A stretch of 64,000 bases of DNA from Gigaspora margarita (lineage: Eukaryota; Glomeromycota; Glomeromycetes; Diversisporales; Gigasporaceae), in contig WTPW01000188.1 in NCBI GenBank assembly GCA_009809945.1, positions 434,523 to 498,522 on the forward strand. Reading direction: 5' to 3'. A program made the translations under genes and the position numbers. The notes below the pieces were generated by a model that saw nothing but the letters and a program-made list of their open reading frames with translations, was not told the DNA's origin and searched no databases. This document shows positions 35,906 through 47,184 of the stretch, one piece after another; positions within the stretch are counted from its first letter, which is position 1, and each line of letters starts with the position of its first letter.

Positions 35906-36401
35906 GGGTAGGGGGTATGTCGATCATTTTTCATATGATCTTAGTGTCACAACGTGATTTTTACAAAAAATAGATATATGCTACTAATAAAACTTTTTAC
36001 TATTACAATTAATCTTTATCAAATTTTTGTAGAAAATAGGTTAGATTATGTTCTTTATAGTAGTTAAAATTTTAACAAATAAAAACTTTAAAAAAAATGT
36101 ACTTGTATATATTATAAAGTTTCTGGGGAGCCTCCAAATTTTTCAGGGTTACACAAGATTATTAAGTAAATATTATATGATCATCATATGATAAAATAAT
36201 ATCTAATCTTTAAATACATGTATCTCGATAAATATCTGCTCAATTTGGATGATTTTACTACCATTAGAATCAGAAAAACCTATTCTACAAATTTTAATTA
36301 ATTTTTAAAAACTGTTTACATAATAAAATATTTTTTAATATTCAAAAGAAAAAATAGTGACACAAAAATTATATGAAAAATGATCGACATACCCCCTACC
36401 C
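35906..36401. mobile_element. 496-bp TTAA-flanked MITE (piggyBac-like)
   Basis: The ends are inverse copies over about 30 bp, starting GGGTAGGGGGTATGTCGATC, with TTAA on each side (35902-35905 and 36402-36405). TTAA duplications and clean ends are characteristic of piggyBac. No transposase. Part of the interior (CCATTAGAATCAG and neighbours) resembles 39385-39420 inside the same LINE. Confidence 0.9.
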
Positions 36402-36682
36402 TTAATATTACAGAAATAAATATGCTCACAGGAAGAGATCATGATATGGTATTGGCCTCACTCAATTTAATCCACTTAACATCAAACTGTAATCTAACAA
36501 AAAGAAAGAAAAATCAAGCCAAAAGAACAATTTTTCTATACGATGAGTCAAAAGAAGACAACTGGAACTCATATTTTACAGATTTAAATAATTCACTCTC
36601 AAAAAATACCAATGCAAAATACTTGTTTCAATCTGATGAAGAATTAAATCTTAATGGTAATGAGAGCCTAAATGACTTATAG

Positions 36683-38340
36683 GACATAATAGAAAGCAGC
36701 ATCCTCAAAGCAGCTCACAAGAATATTCCCAAGAAAAAAATTCTCAATACTATTACAAATAAATAAAAACTCAGGCCCAAGTCAAAACTACACAAAAATC
36801 TAGTTAATCTGGGTAAATGGATCAGTAAAGGAAGAAAATCAAAGGGCTTCCAAATACCCAAATTAGATCTAGCTTCTCTAAGAAGATTACTAAGTAAAAT
36901 CAATAAGGAACTTGACTTGAACATTGCTTTTCAAAGTAAATATTGGTTGGACAAAGCTCCAGAAGACCTTAAAAGCTAGTAAAAAATTCTTTAAGAAAAA
37001 AATACTCAAGAACTAGAGCAGGCATATTTAAAAATAATCAATAAGAGGATTTCTAAAAGGTGTAAAATGATAGATGGCTATCAGGGAAGAATATTGACCA
37101 GCCTACTTGATAAACCCTTTAGCAAGATTAAAGTAGACCAATTGCTAACTGGAGATGAGAAAGCTAGATATTTGTGAACAGAACAAGATAAAATTAAGCA
37201 TAAGACAAAAAACTTCTTTAAAAACTACTTCAGCAAAGAAAGTCCCAACTGGAAAACACTTTCTAAAGATTGGAATGATTGGTATGAACCTAAATCGCAA
37301 ATTAAATCAGAATAGTTTAATAGTTTAGACAGTCTAATAAAAAACAAAGAATAAAAAGAAATGCTTAGAGATCTAAGTAAAAATTTAGCTCCTGGTAGTT
37401 TAGGCATTTTTTATACTCTAATTAAAGCAGGTAGTTCTAAGGTTCAAGGCTTTTTAGAAGATTTGGGAACATATATCTAAAAACAAAATCGATTTCTTCT
37501 AAATAGAAGTTAGCAATAATATATCCAATTCCTAAAAATAGCAATTGGAACTTTGATCTAAATAATGTGTGGCCAATTGCCCTTTTAGAATCATTCTGGA
37601 AATGCATCACAAAGATTCTAACAAATAGAATTTCCCAAATCTGTTCTTACTACAATGTGCTTCAAGGTTCAAATTATACAAACCTTCTAGGGAATTTTAC
37701 AAAAACACTAATTTACATTTTAAACAATATCATAGAAGATGCTAGAGAAAATAATTAAGAACTTTGGATTATGTTCCAAGACATGTGAAGAACTTTTGAC
37801 TCTGTACCATTAAATATGCTGAAATGATTATTATGCAGAATCAAAATTCTGTACATATAGCAGAGTTTATTTGCAATATGTTTTATCAAAGAAATGTACA
37901 GGTTCTAACCGAAGCAGACAAGACTAATATATTCATAATCTCCAAAGGAATAGATCAAGATGAAGCTATTTTACCACTTTTGTAGCTAATATTCTATGAT
38001 CCACTACTTGAAAGAATCCAAAAATCCCAAGACATAGGTTACAAAATGAATGTTCAAATCCCAGACAATTTGCAAAAGAATACATTCAAAAAAATAGAAT
38101 ATCATCAATTAGTGCTTGCCTTCACTAATGATACTACTTGGATTAGTTATAGCAAAGATCAAAAAGAAAAGATTATGGAATTGGCAGAAAGTTTTTATTC
38201 ATTAAACAGTATAGAAATTAACAACAAGAAGTCCAAACTCATAGTCCTTAATTCTAAGAAGAAAAGACAAGAAAACTTTCTACTTATAAACAATATAAAA
38301 ATCTTTGCAAAGAATAAGAATAGTATCACATGATTTTTTT
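36683..38340 (+). pseudogene. LINE-3 reverse transcriptase domain
   Basis: Blocks: KNLAPGSLGIFYTLIKA (about 37378), VWPIALLESFWKCITKILTN (about 37568), QDM followed by RTFDSV (about 37780) and LAFTNDTTWISYSK (about 38116). The catalytic box is FTND where LINE-1 has YMDD and LINE-2 has YADD, so one active-site Asp is lost. A TAG at 37313-37315 falls where LINE-1 has Trp (INIDWYNNI). Confidence 0.82.
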
Positions 38341-40774
38341 AAATATGGATTAACACACAGCTTAAGGAGATTCAAGTTCAAAACAAAGCCCGTAGTATTG
38401 TTGTAGCAACAATTCAGTCTCTGAAACTTAAAAAAGCAACAATAAGTCAACTTATTTATATTAATAACATATGTATTATACCTAAACTGGCTTAACTCCT
38501 TCAAACAACAAGACTATCAAGACAAAATATAAAAAAATACAAAAATTGCTAATTCAACTGATTAAGCAAAAAGCTGAACTCCAAGCATCGACACCAAACT
38601 ATATAGTCAAACACAAAAACCTTATCAATGCAAAGGGGTTATAGGAAGAAATTGTTGCAAAGCAAATTTTTGGGCTTCAGACAAGACTCAATACAAGTGG
38701 TGCTGAGAAGGCTATAACAAGAATTAGCTACTATCAGGGCCTACTTGTAACAAGATTGCCAAGTGCAAGCTGGAAACCCTAGACCAATAGCTTTTCAAAC
38801 ACTTATGAAAATAAAATTTTATAAGAAAGTGCCTTTTTAATGCACAAAACCTAAACTTAAATTTCGCTCTGGATGAACATATATGAAGATTCTGTATAGA
38901 TGGTTCTTTACTTGAACAACAGGTTCAGGAACCACATAGTACTAAAAAAAGTATAGGTTTTAGCTAGATCCAAATTAGTTAGGACATAGAGACTGTTCTT
39001 AACGAGAGCTGAGCTAAAATTGCAAATTGGCCCTCTTCTACAAGACTGGACCTAGCAGCTATTTGGTTGGCCCTTCTGACAACTCCAAGGGAAAAAATAG
39101 TTAAATTCTTTACTAAAAGTGCTTCAGCAATTATAGCATACAAAAAGGAGTAAAGTAGTACACAAATTGATAGTAGTTAAAACAAAAAATATAGGATTAG
39201 TATCTAGAATAGTTAAGTGGTAAATTGCAGATAAAGGATAAAAAATGATGATCATTTTATAATCAATTATGGCAGAATTTAATAGTAAATTTCTATAGTG
39301 TGCAAATAGGGCTTTTCTACATATAAAAGTTTTTTTTTTACTAAGCAAACTTTTGTAATTTCTATTTAAACTTTGCAGAACAACTTTTCTGATTCTAATG
39401 ATAGTTAAATCATTCAAATCGTGTTAGTATATGACACGATATAAGTATTTGTTGATTGTTTACTATAGGGTTTTTTATTATGATCGAAATGTATAGCATT
39501 CCACTTCTATATATAGCAATTAGTAAAACTCTACTGATTTGTACTATGAAATTTTGACCCTTTAACTGTGGATTACCACTTAATTTAATTAGAATTAAAA
39601 ATATTAATTTAGAATTAGTTAAAGTAAAAGGTCATAGTGATAATAAATGAAATAACAGAGCAGATGCACTAGCAAAAAAAGGTGCTAAAGAATCTACTAC
39701 AGAAGTAATAAACCTTATCTTAATTCCCATACTAGTTTCAATTTTATTCTGGAAAAGCCATTAGATAGAAAGTTCACCAAGAGCTCTAACCAAAACAATA
39801 CTAGACCTTAAAAGGACTTGAGTAGTGTTGTTCAAAAGAAATCTCTAAAATTGAGCTAGATGAAAATAACTCAAATTACTATTAGGATCTTACATGAAAA
39901 AAACAAAAAAAACTAACAGGTATATACTGTAAATCAATAGAATACAGCAAAAAATTCTGTACCGGGATTAAGTGTTTGCATAATAAGCTTCCTGTTCTCA
40001 AAGATATGTTCAGATAAAAACCAAACTTATATAATTTGCCAACTACATTCTATGTAATAAATACAGAATCATCTAATGATATGTCAATTTTTAAAAGAAA
40101 ATTGAAAAAAGATCACAGCAGTCACAATTTCTACAGTATGGTCTAGCCTCGTACCAGAAGAAAAAGCTCAGGCTCTCTGAGATGCAGCTTCACTTAATAT
40201 ATCTAGGATCAACAAGAAGTGAAGAACTTAATACAAGAATTGGTATAAGCAAGGGTCAGAAAACTCTTTTTAGCATCAAGGACAAGCACAATATTAGAGG
40301 ATTTATCAAGTATATTGTGGAATCTGTTCTACAAAGAAATCTGAAAAAAAGGTTCCAATACATAATTGAGTGAGAAAAAGTGAACAATATCCAGAAAAAA
40401 AGAGAAGAAAATGAAAATGACAAAAAAGAAGCTCCAAAACAAAACACTAGAAGTCCAGGCTAAAGTTGAAAACCTAGTAACAAAGTGCCTCCTTGATAAT
40501 GGTACAAACACAAAGTCAGGAAGTAGTAGAAGAGAAATTGGATAGTTGTTATTGGTGAAAAATTATATAACAAAAAAAATCAAACCTTTTTATATATACT
40601 TTTATGGCATTTGACATACCTCCAGTTCAAACTGGTACAGCAGGTCGCACTTGTTCTTGATTAGCAAGAAGGAGTGATATCAGACTTTTAGAATAGTAGT
40701 ATCTATCTTTGTACCACAAAAATATCAAATCTATGAAATAAAGTACTGGTGAGACTGCCTAAGAGGGAAAAAAA
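38341..40774 (+). pseudogene. LINE-3 thumb, RNase H and 3' UTR
   Basis: An RNase H start is visible as FCIDGSLLEQQ (about 38890) and TKSASAIIAYKK (about 39113). Its end is VKVKGHSDN with ADALAKKGAK (about 39618-39690). The 500 bp between hold an AT-rich insert with related interior to the TTAA element. The 3' UTR has GCAGGTCGCACTTG and TTGATTAGCAAGAAGGAG and ends AAGTACTGGTGAGACTGCC before the A tail. The last 350 bp recur as a truncated copy at 46356-46699. Confidence 0.75.
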
Positions 40775-40865
40775 ATTAAATTGACAAAACTTATTACTTA
40801 GTAAAAAAATAGTTTCTTGAGTAATTATAGCATTTCTGCTATAGTAAACAATATTACAGATAGAA

Positions 40866-41150
40866 TTTCTATGATCACTCAAGGAAAACTATTTTTATTA
40901 AGTAATAAGTCTTGTTAATTAATTGAGCTCATTATGACAAATCTAAGGTAATAAGATTATTAAAATTGGCCCAGTAAATGCCAAGATATTATTAAAAACA
41001 ATTGGCCAACTATGTAAATTTTATATAAACAAATATTTCTCAATACCTTTAAATTTGTTATAATAAGCTTTACAACTTTCAATTAATCATCAAGACTCAT
41101 TAATTTAGTAAAAAAAATAGGTTTCTTTGGGTGATCATAGTATTTCTACC
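40866..41150. mobile_element. foldback element, second copy
   Basis: The arms pair TTCTATGATCACTCAAGG with its inverse near 41120-41150 (CTTTGGGTGATCATAGTA). Inner words AAGTCTTGTTAATTAATTG and TTGGCCAACTATGTAAATT match the LINE-3-split copy at 34494-35157. Confidence 0.78.
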
Positions 41151-41279
41151 ATAAGTAATTTATATAGTAATTTGCATCATATTACACTATGATCATTCTT
41201 CAGTTGATTAGCAAATCATCAATTAACTAAAATATACAAATAAATATAAAAATAAAAAGTTTAATATGCTTTAATGAAT

Positions 41280-41418
41280 TGAGCTTTTATTCTTGCATGT
41301 AATTTATATGTATTTGTCACTTTATAATTTAAATCATTGCTGTTAAACAACTTCTTATATAAATTACTCAATAAAGATATAAGCAAGGCCTCACCTTAAA
41401 AAAACAAAAAAATATGCT
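41280..41418 (+). mobile_element. 5'-truncated LINE tail (LINE-1 type), 139 bp
   Basis: It matches the last part of the LINE-1 3' UTR (GAGCTTTTATTCTTGCATGT, then AATAAAGATATAAGCAAGGC, then CTCACCTT and an A-rich tail). The flanks carry ATATGCTTTAAT (41264-41275 and 41419-41430) as a target duplication. A typical dead-on-arrival insertion. Confidence 0.85.
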
Positions 41419-41434
41419 ATATGCTTTAATAAAT

Positions 41435-41853
41435 ATCACACTTTAATTTGATTAGCTAAATTTGCAGATCATTATTTTAAAAAATAAACAATTTTGGTTA
41501 AAATTATTTAATTAAAAGGTAGTCTAAAAAATTCTAAAAAAGTCTTAAATTTTTTTTGTGTTCATAAACAAAATTTGTGCTACAGGTTTACTTAGTTGAT
41601 TTAGAAAATATCTTAATAAAATTTAGAAAAATCTTTAAAAACTGGATAAGAACTAAAAAATACTAATAGCCTAAAATTTTATTAAGTTTTCCAATAAGCA
41701 ATTTAATTAGTGCAAATTTTGTATATAAAAGCAAAATAATTTTAAGATTTTTTAAAACCTTCTAATCTAACTTTCTTAAATATTTTAATAATAATTTGTT
41801 TATTTTTTTAAAATAATAATTTGCAAATTTAGCTAATCAAATTAGTGATACAA
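41435..41853. mobile_element. foldback element, ~200-bp arms
   Basis: TAATTTGATTAGCTAAATTT on the left and its inverse on the right (about 41828-41847) continue as matching arms (TTATTTTAAAAAATAAACAA and on) towards a centre near 41640. Confidence 0.8.
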
Positions 41854-41859
41854 TATATA

Positions 41860-42325
41860 AGCACATTATAGGATGCAAGATATGATTCATTTTAAAAATA
41901 AATCCATTAAATAAACATTTATAAAAAATAAAAATGCAATTTATAAAAAACTTGATTTAACAACTTAATAGACCTTTATAAATTGGAATAGATAAACCAA
42001 TAATTATATTATTCAAAATTTTTTAGTAATTGAAAACAACTATATTGTTTTCTATTTTAAATATCTAACAATTAAATCTTTATAAACTTAATTATTTTAA
42101 ACCCTATATAGTTATTCTATTATTTAATTATGCAGTTGAGCACATCTTAATATGTGATTATAAAGTGGTATAACTATATAAAGTATCTCTATATAAGCAT
42201 AAATTATAATTAATATAAAAGAAGTGATTTAATAGAGGTATTTTAAAATTTTATATATGATCGTAGATAGTTATTATATAGACAAGTTATAATTTTACTA
42301 ATTAAATTAACTTTTATATAATAAG
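41860..42325. other. AT-rich spacer
   Basis: No gene or clear repeat boundary is seen. Confidence 0.4.
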
Positions 42326-42329
42326 TAAA

Positions 42330-42830
42330 TTGTATACAAAATATAATACATAAATTCTAAAATTTTGTACAAATTAGATAAGTTTTTATTCATACAGTTT
42401 CATTTTATATATCAATGAATATAGCTAAAAATTTATAATTTTTTAAGAAACATAAAATAAACTATGTATTAATGAAATATTCTCCAATTAATATAAAATT
42501 TTAGAATATATATATTTGGTTTTCCTGAACAACTTTTCTTATTGTATAATAATCAATTTGTTTAGTATTATTTTGACTTTTATATATAGCAAAAATTAAT
42601 GATTGTATATAAAAATTTTTTTGTTGTTATATATAAAAGTTAAAATAATACTAAAAAAATCGATTTTTATGCAATAATAGACATTATTCAAGAGAAGAAA
42701 ATACATCTATACTAAAATTTTTATGTAAATTAGTTGATATTTCATTAATATGTTTTTTTATTTATATTTATACAAAAAAATACAAATTTTTAGCTATATT
42801 TATAGAAACTGCTCTAATAAAAAGATATCT
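42330..42830. repeat. palindromic AT-rich repeat (family of 16010-16660)
   Basis: An inverted copy (about 42350-42600) followed by a direct copy (about 42630-42800) of the segment found three times at 16010-16660. Shared words: TTTGACTTTTATATATAGCA, AGAGAAGAAAATACATCTAT, TAGTTGATATTTCATTAATA. Confidence 0.7.
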
Positions 42831-42839
42831 GATTTGCAT

Positions 42840-43510
42840 AATAATTTTAAAGTAAACAAAATTTCATGAATATAATGAATTTAGAATAAATCATGTCTTA
42901 TAAGATAATTTGTTTTAAATATACAAATTGATGAATAATTAAATTATATAAATTAGGGTTGCATGATACATTCACACTAAAACCAAAAACATTATTGTAT
43001 AAGTACATCTTAAAAATAAAATTTTCTGAAATATAATATATTATTTACATTATACTGTTTCTTTTTAATAATAAATATAGGTTGTATAAGTAATATTTAT
43101 ATGCAAATAGACTCATTATACTATGTAATTTATTTGTTATAAAAAAAAAAATAAATTTATTACAGGATCTTTTTTATTTAATAATAGTGCATTTGGCTTT
43201 GAATTTAATGCACTCATAACCTGAGCTCCTTCATGGTCCAGGTTAGCATACTAAATTCAAAACTAGATGCTTTTTAATTGTTATGTAAAAATGATCTTTC
43301 AGATCTTTTACCTGCTAAATAAACCCATTATTAGTTTCTATGCATTTATTAACTATATAATATAATTAATATTAATAAATTAATTTTTAAAGGGTTATAA
43401 CCTCATTATTATTTTGTGGACTAAATTGTATTTTTGATTCTTTTGAATAAAAATAAAACCATTAGCACATAATAATAATAATTATAAAGTAAAAAATTAA
43501 AATTTAAAAA
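42840..43510. other. AT-rich spacer
   Basis: An imperfect inverted pair ATTTGGCTTTGAATTTAATG / TACTAAATTCAAAACTAGAT at about 43190-43270 may be a small MITE. No gene. Confidence 0.4.
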
Positions 43511-43515
43511 ATATA

Positions 43516-44127
43516 TGGTCCAGTGCAAAAAGGTTTGTACCTCAAAAATGTATTTAATTTTGTACTTAAATAGCTGTTTAAATTTTAATTAAATATTTCT
43601 AATTTTTATATAAAACAAAGTAGGTTATAATTTATCATTTTGTATAATTATTATTATTATAATATCATTTAATTTTAACAATTCATTATATGTAACTTTT
43701 TGAATTGAATAAAAAAAAAGTTTGTTTCAAAAAAATCTATTTTAAACATTTTCAAAAAAGTATGAAGTTTTATAAGTTTGTATTATACAATTGTATTAAT
43801 GTGCATATAATGAACATATGGTCAAAATCTGGTCAAAATTGAATCACTACTTGTTAAACATTAGTTATTAAAATAAAGCAATGGTATTTTTTTACTATAT
43901 AAAATATATAAAAATTACTATTAAATTTATATAATAAATTTTATCAATTTTTTAAAAAAGTTAGCATAAATAAAATTTTTATTTTATCAAAAAAGTTATT
44001 AAATAATTATATTTTAATTAAACTGCATACTAGTCACTTTTAATAAATTAAAAATATTAAAAATTATTATATAAAAAAAAAGTTTACTAAAAACTATTTG
44101 AGGTACAAACCTTTTTGTACTGGACCA
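43516..44127. mobile_element. 612-bp inverted-repeat element with TGGTCCAGT ends
   Basis: Both ends read TGGTCCAGT(G/A)CAAAAAGG, continuing GTTTGTACCTCAAA, inversely at 44090-44127. Strong end similarity but no clear duplication. The interior is AT-rich without a transposase. The CAGTRCA-type ends suggest Tc1/mariner or pogo. Confidence 0.82.
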
Positions 44128-44129
44128 AA

Positions 44130-44695
44130 TAATAAATAAAAAGTGAATAAAATAAATTAATATATACTTGTTTAAATATTAAATGCTAGCTAAATTTTCA
44201 GAATACATTTGAATATTTATATATATTTTAATAATTTTTGCATTTGCCATATTGAACATTCGCATTTGTTTTTTTAGTATTAGCAAGAATCTGATTGGGT
44301 GTTTTTGTCTAACCCAAATTCAATAAGATGATTATCACAATTTTTTTTTTTAAAAAAGTATAAATTTACCTTTTTTCAGGTTTTTCATGACTACTATGCT
44401 CAGCATAATAAAATTTTGACATAACAAACTTGATCCCCAAGTTATTTCTTGTTTGTTTAGACATGTGCAGTTTTTTGTTACACCAATACAAAGAACTTTA
44501 GCTATTAAAGATATAGCTCGAATTTTGAGTTATACTGAAGTTAAAATTTTTGGTATCCATATTCTTACAAATGTTAAAGAAAATATGTAATACAAAGTAA
44601 TAAAGATTGATTCAAATATAATGAAAAAACTTAAGCATAACAATAAAGACTTATCTTTATAAATATTAATAAAAAAATCAATACAAATATCAGTA
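44130..44695. other. AT-rich spacer
   Basis: No supported feature. Around 44390-44600 there are short plus-strand phrases of coding appearance but no usable frame. Confidence 0.35.
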
Positions 44696-44708
44696 ATTAT
44701 TAATAATT

Positions 44709-44967
44709 AGGGTTCCTCAAAGTCGAATCGAATTGAATATTAGGCATATTTGAATTTGATCGAATCGAATAAGCTCCTGATTTGAATTTGATTTGATCAA
44801 ATCAAATCAAATCAAATATATTTGTAATTTTTATTAAATATTTTCGAATCGAATCGAATATTTTGTCAATTTGAATTTGATTTGATTTGAAATTTCTGTA
44901 TTTGAATTTGATTTGAGATCGAATATTTGATCGAATCAAATCGAATCGAATCGAATTGCGGAACCCT
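44709..44967. mobile_element. 259-bp MITE filled with TCGAAT/TTTGAT repeats
   Basis: The ends are AGGGTTCC and GGAACCCT. The exact 10-bp duplication is ATTAATAATT (44699-44708 and 44968-44977). The interior is made almost only of TCGAATCGAAT and TTTGAATTTGATTTGA words, symmetric enough to fold. The 10-bp duplication points to a Mutator-type mobiliser. Confidence 0.9.
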
Positions 44968-45259
44968 ATTAATAATTAGTATTATTATTATTAATAAAAT
45001 ATGCAATTTTTTTGGCATTATTAATAATAAATTATATAATGTGTAATTATTAACAGTACATAGTTTATTACATTGCTATGGTCTTATATGAATTGAACTG
45101 GGCCATTTTAGGATCAATAAAAATCAAGAAATAACATGTATCAATTCAAAATCAATATAAACTTATCTAATTTTGTATTTTTTTTGAATTTGATGATCAT
45201 ATCATGCTTTAATGTTTATTGATGATAACTTTTAAAAAAAAATTTTACATCTACCACTA

Positions 45260-45960
45260 TAGTAATTTGATTGAAGAGTGGCTCACCCAGTTGCTATAAA
45301 GTATCTAAATACTTGAGCACCTATGTGCGACTTGCCAAAGGTAATTCAGCCTTACCAGTTTGATTTGATCTATCTCAGAACAATTCAGCCAGGATCACTG
45401 ACCTGGTTTACCAGCCTGTTATGGCTGCCTTCTTTTCCAACCTTCTTCCCCTAGCGTCCTAGATAGAAAAACTACTAACTAAAATAGGATGACAAGTAAA
45501 AAAAGCAAAAAAAATGGGGGATACTAAACTAACAAGAAGAAAAAACAAGAAATGAAATAAAAGAGAAGGAATAAACAAAAAAAATATAAAAAGAGAAAAG
45601 GAAAAAAGGCCAAAAAAGATGGCCATGATGACACTATTATTGCCTGTATTAGGCTTTAAAAATTATATAGTGTTGTATAGAAAAAAATCTAATCTAACAC
45701 TATATGTATTCTAGAAAGTAGAAAAGAAAAAGAAAATTGTCTAACATCTAGACCTCTATTACACCAGTCATTGTTAATTTGGTAAGCATTAAACCCAAAT
45801 AGCCTCATGGGAGATTCCATTTTGGTAGACGTGTCCTAATTTGGAAAGAGTAAATACTGCTGATCTTTTGGAGGGGTATGCCAAATTGCCCACTTTTTTT
45901 GAAATTTTGAAATGTCCAAAGCAGCACCAGAGAAAGAGTACCAAAATAAAAGGAGTTGTA
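45260..45960. repeat. ~1-kb dispersed sequence of unknown family, copy 2
   Basis: Related to 18640-19330: ACTTGCCAAAGGTAATTCAG, a purine tract at 45490-45620, and CTGATCTTTTGGAGGGGTAT at 45858-45877. Open frames on both strands at 45789-46185 (87 and 114 codons) overlap it. The minus-strand one contains a hydrophobic stretch (about residues 27-45) but shows no known domain, and the shared segment is disrupted in the other copy. Confidence 0.5.
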
Positions 45961-46199
45961 AGAGTTATGCTATACAGAATAATATATCTAACCAAGTATC
46001 TACTTCTATTTTCATTTCCGTCTTCTATTTTCATTTCTGTAGGCTTTGACAAAGCTCCAGAGTTTCTCTACTATGTCTTTGCTCAACAGCACCAAGCCCA
46101 CCAAGGTGCCTCGCTTATAAGTCTACTGTTCTTTTTTATTTCTATTTTAGTTGCAGAACATATAGTGAATGGGCTTTGTACCTGACAGCAACTTTGGTA

Positions 46200-46339
46200 A
46201 AGTTTTGTTGTATATAAATATATTAACTGCATAGTTTTCATAGATCAGTTTTCTTGAAAATTTTGGTATAAGAGATCATCAGAAAGAGTTCTGTTATCTA
46301 ATTTTGTTTTATTATATGATATTACAGTTATCTCAAAGT
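46200..46339. other. short spacer before truncated LINE
   Basis: No feature. Its last bases lead into the 16-bp target duplication of the LINE fragment. Confidence 0.4.
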
Positions 46340-46355
46340 AATACAAATATTAAAT

Positions 46356-46699
46356 GTGAAATCAACAAGAAAAAAGCCCAAAGACAAAATATGCAAAGTT
46401 TAAGTTAAAGTCAAAAATCTAGAAACAAAGAACCTACTTGATAATAGTACAAATGTGAAGCCAGAAAGTAATAGAAGGAAAACAGGGTGGTTGTTAGCAG
46501 TGAAAAATTATATTACAAAATACTTTTAGGGCATCTGACATAGCCTCTAGTTTAAACTGGTGTGGCAGGTCGCACTTGTTCTTGATTAGTAAGAAGGAGT
46601 GATGTCAGACTTGTAGAATAGTAGTGTCTATTTTTGTATCACAAAAATATCAAATCTATGAAATAAAGTACTAGTGAGACTGTCTAAAAAGGAAAAAAA
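46356..46699 (+). mobile_element. 5'-truncated LINE tail (LINE-3 type), 344 bp
   Basis: It matches 40420-40774 throughout (GGTCGCACTTGTTCTTGATT, AAGAAGGAGTGAT, ATCAAATCTATGAAATAAAG) and ends in an A tail. The 16-bp flanks AATACAAATA(T/C)TAAAT (46340-46355 and 46700-46715) are its target duplication. This shows the LINE-3 family was mobile after its 3' UTR had reached this form. Confidence 0.92.
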
Positions 46700-46846
46700 A
46701 ATACAAATACTAAATTTAGTATACCTATATAAGTACAATAACAGCCTAATATAATGCAAGATTTTGCAACACTATTCTAAATAGCAATTAAACACAATCT
46801 GCTATATTAAAGATAACATATTTATATAAATAATATCAATTATTAT

Positions 46847-47180
46847 AAAACGCACTTATGGTGTTTTACCACCATAGGTAAATTAGATTTGCAAATCCGT
46901 GTAACAAAAACAAAAAAATAAATTTTTATAAAACAAAAAATAAATTTTGATTACTTTAGGGTTAGGGTAAGGCCTGGGATTTTATCGGGGCATTAGTATA
47001 TACAAAATTTAGCAAGGAATTTTTTTTATTAGTGCCCCAAAGTTGGTTTTATAAGCAAAATTTTGAGTTATAAATGTTTTTTTAAAAAAATAAAATTTTA
47101 TGTTATACCTGATCTTAAATTTTAATTGGCTATTCTAATCGTTTTGTGTAACATGGTGTAAAACACCATAGGTGCGTTTT
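46847..47180. mobile_element. MITE C of the shared-core group
   Basis: The ends are AAAACGCACTTATGGTG and, inversely, AAAACGCACCTATGGTG, both followed by TTTTAC. The core holds TTTAGGGTTAGGGTAAGG, TTTAGCAAGGAATTTTTTTT, TTTTATAAGCAAAATTTTGA and ACCTGATCTTAAATTTT. The core is close to those at 16680 and 32657, but the ends are unrelated. Confidence 0.87.
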
Positions 47181-47184
47181 AGTA

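Larger units (their letters stand above)
35158..36682 (+). pseudogene. LINE-3 endonuclease domain, split by two MITEs
   Basis: GLLIDKWWEKHVRNISKSN matches the LINE-2 segment GVSLLIGKKWSRHIAKVEKL. ILRDFNAIINPD is cut by the first MITE and resumes IDKASEIQ. LLAV is cut by the second and resumes NITEINMLTGRDHDMV (usual SDHD, here RDHD). Leaving out each insert and one copy of its duplication restores an alignment to LINE-2 with no length difference between the WLS/WAS and DHD motifs, which shows both inserts came after the LINE. Confidence 0.85.
35158..40774 (+). mobile_element. LINE-3: 5'-truncated retrotransposon with nested insertions
   Basis: It is flanked by an exact 14-bp target duplication, ATTAAATTGACAAA (35144-35157 and 40775-40788), and ends in a short A tail. 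It starts inside ORF2 (endonuclease domain), so it was 5'-truncated on insertion. It landed in a foldback element. It was later hit by a 180-bp MITE (35511-35690) and a 496-bp TTAA element (35906-36401), and probably by a third sequence at about 39125-39555. Domains in order: APE endonuclease, RT, RNase H. Many stops and frame changes. Confidence 0.92.

Noticed and set aside
45841-46185. A 114-residue plus-strand membrane protein
   Set aside because: It overlaps a minus-strand frame in a dispersed repeat that is disrupted in its other copy; no domain and no start signal.
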